This document shows positions 16,801 to 24,281 of a DNA stretch of 64,000 bases, piece after piece. The first letter of the stretch is position 1, and every line of letters starts with the position of its first letter. The translations under genes were made by a program, and so were the position numbers. The stretch spans positions 2,878,501 to 2,942,500 of the forward strand of contig NZ_CP073745.1 in NCBI RefSeq assembly GCF_024397975.1. The letters are read 5' to 3'. Source of the DNA: Bacterioplanoides sp. SCSIO 12839 (GTDB lineage Bacteria; Pseudomonadota; Gammaproteobacteria; Pseudomonadales; Oceanobacteraceae). Under the pieces are notes generated by a model, which was not told where the DNA came from, made no database searches, and was given only the letters and a program-made list of their open reading frames with translations.

Positions 16801-17830
16801 TGATTAACGAACGGATTTGTTGTTGAATCGAACGAATGGTGGAATCACCTAATAACAAACCCGCTTGTTCGGTATCAGAATTAAAGGAAGTCAGGTCATC
16901 AGAGAATTTTTTAAATTCATTGTAAGCATCAACAAACGCCTGAATATTTTCCTGAATACCTTCAGAGTCCGGCTCAACAGAAACCGTGACTTGTTTTCCG
17001 ACATCCGCACTTTTTAAGTCCAGTGTGACGCCATCAATGACTTCATCCACCGAATTGGATGAGCGGGTAATAGTCAGGCCGTTAACCTGCAATTGAGCAT
17101 CTTCGCCACGGGCAGTCTCTTCCAGATTACCACTGCCGTTTTGATTTTCATTAAAGGCCAACGCCGACAAGCCGGATGTCGCCAGATTGCCATCGGCATC
17201 AAAAGTCTCAATGCGTAGCGCATTTTCAGCACCAGTATCTTCTGAGCTGATAACCAGGCGATAACCCGTGCCGTCGTTAATAATATTCGCACGCGCGCCA
17301 ATATTAGCGTTATTAATGGCATCGCGAATACCGCTCAAAGTTTGGTTAGATGAATCAATGGTGATCGGATCACCACCCTTATCAGGGTTCACATCCTGGC
17401 TGAGAAAATCACCACCAGCGTTATAACTGATCTCACCAAAGGTGATACGAATCTCACCCGAACCAATAATTTCGTTAAAACTGGAATACGCCGCCGTTAC
17501 CAATGAATGTGACTTAGCCGTATTTAACACTTCGATATTGTAAGTGCCCGGATCAGCTAATGCCGAACCGGTTGCCGTTAAAATGGACTCATCAGAAGAG
17601 GTCGCAATGGTTGAGCCCGCCTCACTGGGAGAAGCCAGTGCGCCAGCCGCGGATTTCAGCTTATCCGCCAGCGACTGAATTTCACCATAAGCGGTAATTT
17701 TGGCATCAACAATAGTTTCTTCGCGATCTAAGCGAAGCTCACTGGCTTCTCGTTCTGCACCAATGATTTTGTCTACCAGATCATTGGTCAAAACGCCAGA
17801 GCCTAAACCCAACGATTCAATTGCTGCCAT
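13862..17830 (-). CDS. fliD: Flagellar filament cap FliD, greatly enlarged
   Basis: A 1322-residue HAP2 protein; ordinary FliD has about 450-670. It caps the filament and folds exported flagellin. Start at ATG 17830 has GAGGAAG just upstream. Residues about 1-110 are the FliD N-terminal domain, and about 235-400 match the usual FliD_C start (VNGLTITRSSNSVDEVIDGVT). Residues from about 1224 form the C-terminal coiled coil (RERLDTRLAAQEARLKSQF... LNSTGDFIKQQFE). Between about 400 and 1223 lies an insertion of about 820 residues built of at least six related beta-rich modules (DFS..NATFTLxVxG...VQxALD). Third gene of fliC-flaG-fliD; no fliS follows. Confidence 0.93.
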   Translation of the reverse strand: MAAIESLGLGSGVLTNDLVDKIIGAEREASELRLDREETIVDAKITAYGEIQSLADKLKSAAGALASPSEAGSTIATSSDESILTATGSALADPGTYNIEVLNTAKSHSLVTAAYSSFNEIIGSGEIRITFGEISYNAGGDFLSQDVNPDKGGDPITIDSSNQTLSGIRDAINNANIGARANIINDGTGYRLVISSEDTGAENALRIETFDADGNLATSGLSALAFNENQNGSGNLEETARGEDAQLQVNGLTITRSSNSVDEVIDGVTLDLKSADVGKQVTVSVEPDSEGIQENIQAFVDAYNEFKKFSDDLTSFNSDTEQAGLLLGDSTIRSIQQQIRSLISQPIVGLAGTQYRSLTELGVNTDRNNDFLLGFDASVFNKAIRNEPDSIVSILSKSGNTSDSQITYVNDSINTQPGSYGVEITQLATQAKLLGGSVSTLDFSQPVIIDENNDGFTINVDGTNEAVTLTHGSYATGDDLAKQIALQINSGKNIRNNFSSVSVDYNANNQSFDITSNKFGSKSRVSFTSVDSNSANTLGFNILGKGEYQGVPLTTINSDAFLGEGASTQPGSRALAQNEGINFAANNATFSIDIGGGPVAVTVNQNAAGNDLNSDGVIGDRKDTLQAIQTAIDATSLNGDVEASFDNNGNLIFNTTAVGDAQQIEITAVGSSVADGQLGLDATQGVQINGDDAGITFSDPVEFNLTVDGVTTSSKVSVPAGTYLNGDDMATAIQAAIKTQLDVDPEFSAVTRGAETSVGSRDISTNIDFSSVNAGFTLNVSGVEKEVIVNSDSGDNVADVQAALDTAFGANVVTASQDGNGLKLTTVVATPPTTPPHQDFIQVTSDGRGAQTSAGAVINSGVDFSGANNATFTLAVAGIDINVDVNGNGTNGNNDKNSTLNVVQQALDRALVSSGQFQAGDVVAKLDDSDQLYFETLSKEGTKTAATFGAAAQIEIKNLGGAAATTLGLTAETQTNGYDAFGLSDTRSYGYDVIPEVSYEFDPETNLGSFAINIGGNATSVSFSDLDTPAVTIFGLLDADSFTPRGATGTDVAGKINGVDAKGNGQFLTAENGNKEATNGFYIANPTADLSSGITINSSNNTFTINVDGTEAEITLVDGAYNSGETLAAALQKAINDNATLKAEKISVKVEFNNDPESFAFQKLGIISASTGAESSVTMVDVPAGAAAAFGFIAGRADGEAGKAKEGEIDPSSGIRLKVTGGIIGNRGNVTYITGFGDQLNDILGSILDGSSGTIKTRQDALDKEKLTITEDRERLDTRLAAQEARLKSQFLFNDAIIQKLNSTGDFIKQQFEAITGANQRN

Positions 17831-17958
17831 ATACTTCCTCAATACCTTGCGGTTGAGAGCTGAAAAAAGAAAACCCCGGTATCAACCTTATCGGCCGATC
17901 CGGGGTTATTATTAGAGCCTGTGTCAGTTAAGTCATCTGTTAATCACAAGAGCCTTGC

Positions 17959-18369
17959 TTACACCTGAGCGCTGAATAATAACGATGGTTCTTCGTCATT
18001 CAATTTCTGCGCCAGTGTCAGAGCCAGCTCGTCGGGAATCTGACGAATCAACTCAGAAGACTGCTTATCAAACACTTTAATAACGGTTTGGCCACTATCC
18101 TCGTCTAACTGAAAGTCCAGCGTACGTTCGGTTGATTGTACATAATCGTTTAACTTTGAGATGGCTTCCTTCACCTTCTCGCGGCTAATAGCTTCGCTTT
18201 CAGCGGTGGCAGCCGGAGCAGTGGATTGCGGCAAATCCTTGCCGGATACCGCCGCTCCCTGTTCTGCCTGATATGCACGAGCACCCGAGGATACAGCCGT
18301 TACCGGTTTTTGTGCTGCAGAAGAAAGCTGCAGAACCCGATCATTAATATTGGCTTTTAAATCACTCAT
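17959..18369 (-). CDS. flaG: FlaG family protein
   Basis: A 136-residue protein with a low-complexity N-terminal half and the FlaG signature in its C-terminal half. That signature is an acidic helix (VKEAISKLNDYVQSTERTLDFQLDEDSGQTVIKVFD) followed by SSELIRQIPDELALTLAQKL. FlaG lies between fliC and fliD in Pseudomonas and Vibrio, where it influences filament length. It is 79 bases downstream of fliC, past an intergenic hairpin, and 128 bases upstream of fliD, consistent with one polycistronic unit. Confidence 0.9.
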   Translation of the reverse strand: MSDLKANINDRVLQLSSAAQKPVTAVSSGARAYQAEQGAAVSGKDLPQSTAPAATAESEAISREKVKEAISKLNDYVQSTERTLDFQLDEDSGQTVIKVFDKQSSELIRQIPDELALTLAQKLNDEEPSLLFSAQV

Positions 18370-18397
18370 AAATCACCTCATATCTCTTAATGGGGAA

Positions 18398-18430
18398 CTA
18401 CGGCCTCACCCAGAGGGCAAAAGGCCGTAG
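18398..18430 (-). other. Intercistronic stem-loop between fliC and flaG
   Basis: CTACGGCCT at 18398-18406 pairs perfectly with AGGCCGTAG at 18422-18430 around a 15-base loop. On the transcribed minus strand no T-run follows it, so it looks like an mRNA-stabilising or attenuating hairpin rather than a full terminator. Such a hairpin could help keep fliC message far above flaG and fliD. Confidence 0.55.
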
Positions 18431-18434
18431 AAGT

Positions 18435-18450
18435 AAGTTCTTAAGAACTT
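18435..18450. repeat. Perfect 16-bp palindrome at the fliC stop codon
   Basis: AAGTTCTTAAGAACTT is self-complementary over its full length and overlaps the TAA stop of fliC (18449-18451). It lies five bases from the intercistronic stem-loop and may extend the 3'-end structure of the flagellin message. Confidence 0.5.
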
Positions 18451-21400
18451 ATCCCAGCAGAGACAGAACCTGCTGACCGGCGGCGTTGGCCTGAGCCAGT
18501 ACCGAAATACCCGCCTGCTGCAGTACGTTAGTACGCTGCAGTTCCGCTGTTTCAGCCGCGAAGTCCGCATCCTGAATACGGGAGTTTGCAGCATTCAGGT
18601 TTTCAGAGGTGATCTGCAGGTTACTTACAGTAGATTCCAGACGGTTCTGAATCGCACCCAAGTCAGCTCGCTGGCTGGCTACCTGGCCAATCGCGTTATC
18701 GATGGCAGTAATTGCAGCTGTTGCACCTTCGAAGGTAGAGATATCAATATCACTCAGGAACTGACCATCTTCACCACCACCATAGGTGCCTGTTGCCAGA
18801 CCCAATGCGTTCAACTCAGAATTACCGTTAGCACCACCTTCTAAGGTGAACTCTTTAGCAGAAGAGAGCTTCACAGTACCGTATGTAGTTTCGTATGTCG
18901 CCGCTTCGGAAGAAGTGGCAGCACCGTCGACTGATGCAGCACCAAAGGTTGATTCACCAATGCCGGCAACCGAAGAATCCAGACCAAACAGCGCACCGAT
19001 AGAAGCGTTAGCACCAGAGCGGTCATCGATCGCGATAGATACGTTACGACCATCAGCAGCAGTCAGGGTCAGAGATACACCGTTGTCCTCTGCAGTAACC
19101 CCGGTTTTACCGGCATTCTGATTGATCAGATTCAAGGCATCAGCTCGTGCACGGTCAGTATCAATATTATTCCCTGCATCGTTCTGCAGAGTCACAACAC
19201 CAATTTCAACACCGTTGATGAAAATGCCAGCCTGATCACCCTGCTCAAATTGAGATAGTGTAGAGGTATCAACGCCGGTGCCACCTACAACTTCCGTTGC
19301 GTTAACAGTTGCAGTAACACCCGTCTCGTCAGAAACTTCGTTTACAGCCGCAGCAATCGCGATAGCTGACTGAGACTTTTCAGAAGACAAGATACGAGCA
19401 CCATCGGATGCTACAGTCGCGGACGCCGTATCAGCATTAACATCGGCACCACCAATGGTCACACCATTAATCAGTACATCGCCATCTTCAAGCCCATTAA
19501 CACCGGTATAGTCAACAGTCGATGAGTTACCTGAATACAGCTCACCACCCACGTCCGGATCAGACAAGCTAACCGATACATCCTGGCCATCTTCAGAGAA
19601 GAACTTCAACTCACCAGAAACATTCTTAGTAACCGAAGTAATTTCGAAGGAATCACCGTTGGCATTTTCAGCCGTTAAAGCACGACCTTCCGCTTCAGTA
19701 GCAATAGTGACTTCAGTGGCTGAGTAGTTACGAATCTGCAAGGCAATTTCACCGCTGCTGTCCAATGTTGCAGAAACATCAACGTTAGCGCCTGAGAAGT
19801 CAGTACTGTTAATGTCATCAACCAGATCCGATAAATTACCAGTAGCACCAGCAACCGTGACATCAACCCCGGCAATATCCAGCACATCACCAGACTCCAG
19901 TGTTGAGCCATCCAGAGTCAGGTTGATCTCTTCATAAGCCTTAACGCCATTGCTGGCAGTATTGATGCTGTTTGCAATATCAGCAACAGTTGAGTTTGCC
20001 GCAATCGTGGAAGTCACTGGCGCTGCATCACCAACAGCAATGGTCAGCTGATTTTCACCAGAAGTCGCCAGCACATCAGAGCCATCGGTTGTAATGGTTT
20101 GCGTACCTGCATCCAAAATTTCAGCATTGCTGGCACCACCAGCTTCTGTACCAGTAACACTAACGGACTGGCCAGCAGTGGTATTCTTGATTTCCAGGCT
20201 GCCCTGCAATGTCAGAGCTGTATTCGTAACAGACACAGCACCTGCGGAATCTGCAGAAGTCAGAGAGGTTGTACCGGCATCCGTTGCGATGGTTTGGCCC
20301 GTACCACTTTGAGTGTCATCAATCACCGTAATATTGACTGCTGTTTTAGCGAAGTTCAGTTCCGCTGTAACCGTCACTCCAGCAGTAAAACCTGTAGCGG
20401 TGTTAATCGAATCAGCCAATGCTGTTAAACGATCTGCTGTTGCAGTACCACCGGTAAAGGTATCTGAAGAAGCCAGAGCAATGTTTGCACCAGCAAGAGT
20501 CAAAGTACCAGCAGTATTCGCTGCAGTTGCGTAGTTAGAAACGCTGAATTCAATGCGTTCCTGCACGTCAATGCCTGTTACACCATCCAGAGTAGCGGCG
20601 GCCTGTGCTGTGGTTTGACCCGCTGCAACCTGCACATTACTAACGGTACCATTCACATCCACTGCAAATTCAGTATCCGCCGTTGTAGTTTCAGCCGTTG
20701 CAATCAAGCGGTTTGCAAATGAGCCACCATCCAGCGATGCACGATTATCATCAGCACGAGCAACTTTATTGGTCAGAGCTGCTGAGTCAGCACCAATTGA
20801 CGACGCTGTAGAACTATCCGACTCTTTACTGGAAACGGTAACCGCTTCGGCACGGTCGTAAGTACCCGCGGTTAAACCCGCATTGGCCAGGTCACCACGG
20901 CCGGTACCATTACCACCACCAATTTCAATCGATTTCTGATCCCCATCTGCAATCAGGGTATAACCACCCTCGTAAGTGTTGGTGTAAACCGAACCTGAAC
21001 CACCATTATCCGCACCACCTGAAAGGCCAGTTGCTGATGCGAAAGTATTTTGATCAAGACCAGTCAAATCGGTCGTGTCAAAAGTCAGAGTAATATTACG
21101 ACCATCTTCAGCAACCAGGTTCACACCTGTCGCTCCAGACTCAGTATCAATCGCCTTCACACCAGTCTGATCTGCAACCGCATTGATCGCCTGAGAAATG
21201 GCTGCACGAGTTTGTGCCGCATCAGTAGTGGTAGAGAAAGAAATATCTACGCCGTTCAACGTAAACTTACCAGAGCCAGCTAAGCCAGTTTGCTCACTAC
21301 CGGCAGCAACATTTTCGTTTACCTGAGCCGTCACACCGGTTTGATCAGCAAAACGGTTAATTGCAGCCGCCTTGGAGATTGCTGAAGCTGAATTATTAGC

Positions 21401-22027
21401 AACAGAAGCCGTGTCGTCTTCTGCGCGAGAAGCTGAAATTGCAACACCATTAATGGTTAAGTCGCCATTTTCCAACGCACTGTCAGTACCGATAGCACTC
21501 AAACCAGACTGAGATGAAGAACCCAGTTTATCAGCCGTTAACTCTGCAATAGAGATATCTACCGTCTGACCGGCATTAGCACCAATCTGGAAGGTTGCAG
21601 CAAAAGAGCCGTCTAACAGATTACGGCCGTTGAAATCAGTTTCTTCAGAAGTACGGGTAATCTCAGCAACCAGCTGATCAACCTCTGCCTGCAATGCATC
21701 ACGGTCAACATCGGAGTTGGTTGCGTTAGCAGACTGAACCGCCAGCTCACGAATACGCTGTAAGCTGTCGTTAATAGAACCCAGTGCACCTTCAGCGGTT
21801 TGCGCCAGTGCAATACCGTCACCCGCGTTTCGGGTCGCAACATTCAGACCTTTGATCTGGGAGGTAAAACGAGTCGAAATAGCCAGACCCGCCGCGTCGT
21901 CTTTTGCGCTGTTAATACGCAGACCGGATGACAAACGCTGCAGTGCTTGTTGGTTAGCAGACTGCGATTTGTCCAGGTTACGCTGGGCATTAATCGAGGC
22001 AATGTTGGTATTAATAATTTGAGGCAT
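18449..22027 (-). CDS. fliC: Giant flagellin
   Basis: A 1192-residue flagellin, the filament subunit; common flagellins have 270-550. Start at ATG 22027 has AAGGAG eight bases upstream. Residues 1 to about 175 (MPQIINTNIASINAQRNL, RLSSGLRINSAKDDAAGLAI, QRIRELAVQSANATNS) and about 1087-1192 (ending QRTNVLQQAGISVLAQANAA) are intact D0/D1 helices. The roughly 910 residues between would be surface-exposed D2/D3-type domains. Residues about 185-390 and 846-1082 are homologous (LENGDLTINGVAI versus LEDGDVLINGVTI; both end near GTY), flanking a central part of about 455 residues. Thr/Ser/Ala/Gly-rich with few bulky residues. Read from a FliA-type promoter. Confidence 0.95.
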   Translation of the reverse strand: MPQIINTNIASINAQRNLDKSQSANQQALQRLSSGLRINSAKDDAAGLAISTRFTSQIKGLNVATRNAGDGIALAQTAEGALGSINDSLQRIRELAVQSANATNSDVDRDALQAEVDQLVAEITRTSEETDFNGRNLLDGSFAATFQIGANAGQTVDISIAELTADKLGSSSQSGLSAIGTDSALENGDLTINGVAISASRAEDDTASVANNSASAISKAAAINRFADQTGVTAQVNENVAAGSEQTGLAGSGKFTLNGVDISFSTTTDAAQTRAAISQAINAVADQTGVKAIDTESGATGVNLVAEDGRNITLTFDTTDLTGLDQNTFASATGLSGGADNGGSGSVYTNTYEGGYTLIADGDQKSIEIGGGNGTGRGDLANAGLTAGTYDRAEAVTVSSKESDSSTASSIGADSAALTNKVARADDNRASLDGGSFANRLIATAETTTADTEFAVDVNGTVSNVQVAAGQTTAQAAATLDGVTGIDVQERIEFSVSNYATAANTAGTLTLAGANIALASSDTFTGGTATADRLTALADSINTATGFTAGVTVTAELNFAKTAVNITVIDDTQSGTGQTIATDAGTTSLTSADSAGAVSVTNTALTLQGSLEIKNTTAGQSVSVTGTEAGGASNAEILDAGTQTITTDGSDVLATSGENQLTIAVGDAAPVTSTIAANSTVADIANSINTASNGVKAYEEINLTLDGSTLESGDVLDIAGVDVTVAGATGNLSDLVDDINSTDFSGANVDVSATLDSSGEIALQIRNYSATEVTIATEAEGRALTAENANGDSFEITSVTKNVSGELKFFSEDGQDVSVSLSDPDVGGELYSGNSSTVDYTGVNGLEDGDVLINGVTIGGADVNADTASATVASDGARILSSEKSQSAIAIAAAVNEVSDETGVTATVNATEVVGGTGVDTSTLSQFEQGDQAGIFINGVEIGVVTLQNDAGNNIDTDRARADALNLINQNAGKTGVTAEDNGVSLTLTAADGRNVSIAIDDRSGANASIGALFGLDSSVAGIGESTFGAASVDGAATSSEAATYETTYGTVKLSSAKEFTLEGGANGNSELNALGLATGTYGGGEDGQFLSDIDISTFEGATAAITAIDNAIGQVASQRADLGAIQNRLESTVSNLQITSENLNAANSRIQDADFAAETAELQRTNVLQQAGISVLAQANAAGQQVLSLLG

Positions 22028-22101
22028 AGCTTCGTCTCCTTTGCCACCCGAGGTGGCTATTGCCCACGATGCGGGGCTCAACTTAGTTCGTTACACCCTT
22101 T

Positions 22102-22129
22102 ATAACGGCACGTCAGACGATTACTTTTA
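22102..22129 (-). promoter_or_regulatory. Sigma-28 (FliA) promoter of fliC
   Basis: On the minus strand TAAA (22129-22126) is followed after 16 bases by GCCGTTAT (22109-22102), close to the FliA pattern TAAA-N15-GCCGATAA. The leader before the ATG would be about 65-70 bases. This fits late-class control of flagellin. Confidence 0.7.
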
Positions 22130-22467
22130 TACCCTTTTGGAATTTAAATATTACTTTTAATCTCTAAAGGTTCAGTTAAAAACTAAAAATCCACCCGTTA
22201 TGAAATAATTTTCTGATTCATAAGACAGCTTCATCTGAAAGGAGTAATACGTCCCCCCTCTCTGGTAAGGAATCCAAAAACCAAACCCTAGTTGCTGATC
22301 AAATAACAACCAAAAAGCTGAATACGTCACAACCAAGGCCTTTGAGGACAGTTTCTTATACAAAAACGATCAAAATATAATCGAATACAAATAGATAACA
22401 GCTGATCCATAAACAAAAGCTTATGCAAAATATAAAAAACTCTACTGATTGATAACTGTCTCAGCTA
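22130..22467. other. AT-rich non-coding spacer between fliC and mqo
   Basis: This stretch of about 340 bases upstream of both divergent genes is AT-rich with many A/T runs. I see no convincing gene, tRNA or terminator. The short frames in it have no ribosome site or recognisable product. The A-tract character suggests curved upstream DNA, which could serve the flagellin promoter. Confidence 0.5.
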
Positions 22468-22496
22468 TTGCGACTAAAGTCGCATATCCGTATAAA
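22468..22496 (+). promoter_or_regulatory. Sigma-70 promoter of mqo with overlapping palindromic operator
   Basis: TTGCGA (22468-22473), a 17-base spacer and TATAAA (22491-22496) make a good promoter. The palindrome GCGACTAAAGTCGC (22470-22483) covers the -35 box and half the spacer, a position where a bound repressor would block RNA polymerase. The leader to the ATG at 22654 is about 150 bases and includes a small GCCTG-AATAA-CAGGC hairpin (22625-22639) just ahead of the CAGGAG ribosome site. Confidence 0.5.
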
Positions 22497-22653
22497 TCGC
22501 CATATTGTCGCCATTGGCCTGACCAATCTGATCAATATCGAGCCATAAGCTCTGAATAACCGGCGCTGACCTGTGCCATCCGGAATCGGATCAACTCTGA
22601 AACAAGAGCTGTTCCCGAACAGGTGCCTGAATAACAGGCCCAGGAGACTGACG

Positions 22654-24162
22654 ATGACCAAAAAACACGTTGATGCCTTACTAGTCGGCAGTGGTGTCAT
22701 GAGCACAACACTGGCCACTTTACTGAAGAAGCTTGATCCATCACTGAATATTTTGATGGTTGAGCGCCTCGACGAGATTGCCGCCGAAAGTACCGATGGC
22801 TGGAACAACGCCGGTACTGGCCATGCGGGTTATTGTGAACTCAACTACACCCCGGAAAATGCCAAGGGTGAGGTTGAAATAGAACGTGCATTAGCCATCA
22901 ACGCTAATTTCGAAGTCTCTTTGCAACTCTGGTCTTCTCTTATTGCTTCCGGTGATTTACCGGCACCACAACAGTTTATCAACCCAACCCCACACATCAG
23001 CTTTGTTTGGGGTAAAGACAACGTTGAATTTTTACGCAAACGCTACCAGAAGTTGTCGGTTCATCCATTATTTGCCGATATGGAATACAGCGAAGATCCG
23101 GCGGTTTTACAACAATGGATGCCACTGGTGATGGCCGAGCGAGGTCAGGATGAAGCGGTTGCCGCTACCCGTGTGAGCTATGGCGCGGATATCGACTTTG
23201 GCTCGCTGACCCGTAATCTGGTGAATAACCTGGAGCAGCAGAACGGTTTTGACCTGCTGCTGAATCACGAAGTCAGCCAGCTCAACAAATCTGCAGATCA
23301 TTGGCAGGTTGTGGTTAAGAACCGCATCACCCGCCAGGCCGAAACCATTCAGGCGAAGTTTGTGTTTTTAGGTGCTGGCGGCGGTGCTTTGCCGTTGCTG
23401 CAAAAATCCAACATCCCTGAAAGCAAAGGTTACGGCGGTTTCCCGGTATCAGGCCAATGGTTGGTCTGTCAGAACCCGGACGTTATAAAACAACATCACG
23501 CTAAGGTGTACGGCAAAGCAGCCATCGGTGCACCACCAATGTCGGTTCCTCATTTGGATACCCGCATTATTAATGGCAAGTCCGCCTTGTTATTTGGCCC
23601 ATACGCCGGATTTACCACGCAGTTTTTAAAGCAAGGTTCGAAGCTGGATCTGATCAAATCCGTCAGCGCCAATAATCTGCTGCCGATGATGCAGGTTGGT
23701 CTGAACAATATGGATCTGACGCGTTATTTAATCAGTGAAGTGATGCAGTCGCATGAAGACCGAATTAAAACTCTGCAGCAATATTTACCAGCGGCGAAGG
23801 CAAGCGATTGGAGCTTAGCGCACGCCGGACAACGTGTGCAGATCATCAAAAAAGATGAAAACGGCAAAGGCAAACTGGAATTTGGTACCGAGCTGGTTGC
23901 CGCAGCGGATGGCTCTCTGGCTGCATTATTAGGCGCGTCGCCCGGTGCTTCGGTTGCCGCCAAAGCCATGATTGAAGTACTGGAACGCTGCTTTGAGCAA
24001 CAGATGAACTCAGGCTGGCAACAGCGTCTGAAACAGTTGATTCCTTCTTATGGTGAATCTCTGATTGATAACGCTCAACTGCTGGAGCAGGTGCGTTCAC
24101 ACACCTTATATACGCTGGGGTTACGCCCGGCTGACGAGTCAGAAAAGCCGATTGCTATGTAA
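22654..24162 (+). CDS. mqo: Malate:quinone oxidoreductase
   Basis: A 502-residue FAD enzyme that oxidises malate to oxaloacetate and passes electrons to the quinone pool, so it joins the TCA cycle to respiration at the inner membrane face. Start at ATG 22654 follows CAGGAG; the upstream 27 codons are unlike the family. The FAD-binding N terminus (DALLVGSGVMSTTLATLLKKLDP), the WNNAGTGHAGYCELNYTP segment and GGFPVSGQWLVC are diagnostic. It is monocistronic and ends at a weak terminator. Confidence 0.95.
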   Translation: MTKKHVDALLVGSGVMSTTLATLLKKLDPSLNILMVERLDEIAAESTDGWNNAGTGHAGYCELNYTPENAKGEVEIERALAINANFEVSLQLWSSLIASGDLPAPQQFINPTPHISFVWGKDNVEFLRKRYQKLSVHPLFADMEYSEDPAVLQQWMPLVMAERGQDEAVAATRVSYGADIDFGSLTRNLVNNLEQQNGFDLLLNHEVSQLNKSADHWQVVVKNRITRQAETIQAKFVFLGAGGGALPLLQKSNIPESKGYGGFPVSGQWLVCQNPDVIKQHHAKVYGKAAIGAPPMSVPHLDTRIINGKSALLFGPYAGFTTQFLKQGSKLDLIKSVSANNLLPMMQVGLNNMDLTRYLISEVMQSHEDRIKTLQQYLPAAKASDWSLAHAGQRVQIIKKDENGKGKLEFGTELVAAADGSLAALLGASPGASVAAKAMIEVLERCFEQQMNSGWQQRLKQLIPSYGESLIDNAQLLEQVRSHTLYTLGLRPADESEKPIAM

Positions 24163-24191
24163 CACCCTTATGTAACTACATCCCTGATTTT

Positions 24192-24235
24192 AAAAGTCGC
24201 TTTCCACAGTCATTTATTGGCTGCAGGCGGCTTTT
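24192..24235 (+). terminator. Probable terminator after mqo
   Basis: AAAAGTCGC (24192-24200) can pair with GCGGCTTTT (24227-24235), one G-U included, and an inner CAG/CTG pairing tightens the loop. The T-run is short, so strength is moderate. Confidence 0.45.
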
Positions 24236-24281
24236 GCTCGCTTAAAAACATTTAATAATTAACTTAACAGGAGTACACACT

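Noticed and set aside
20094-20534. Plus-strand frames of 72-109 codons inside fliC
   Set aside because: Antisense to the low-complexity outer region of flagellin; no ribosome site.
22172-22363. Minus-strand frame of 63 codons upstream of fliC
   Set aside because: AT-rich spacer with no ribosome site or family features.
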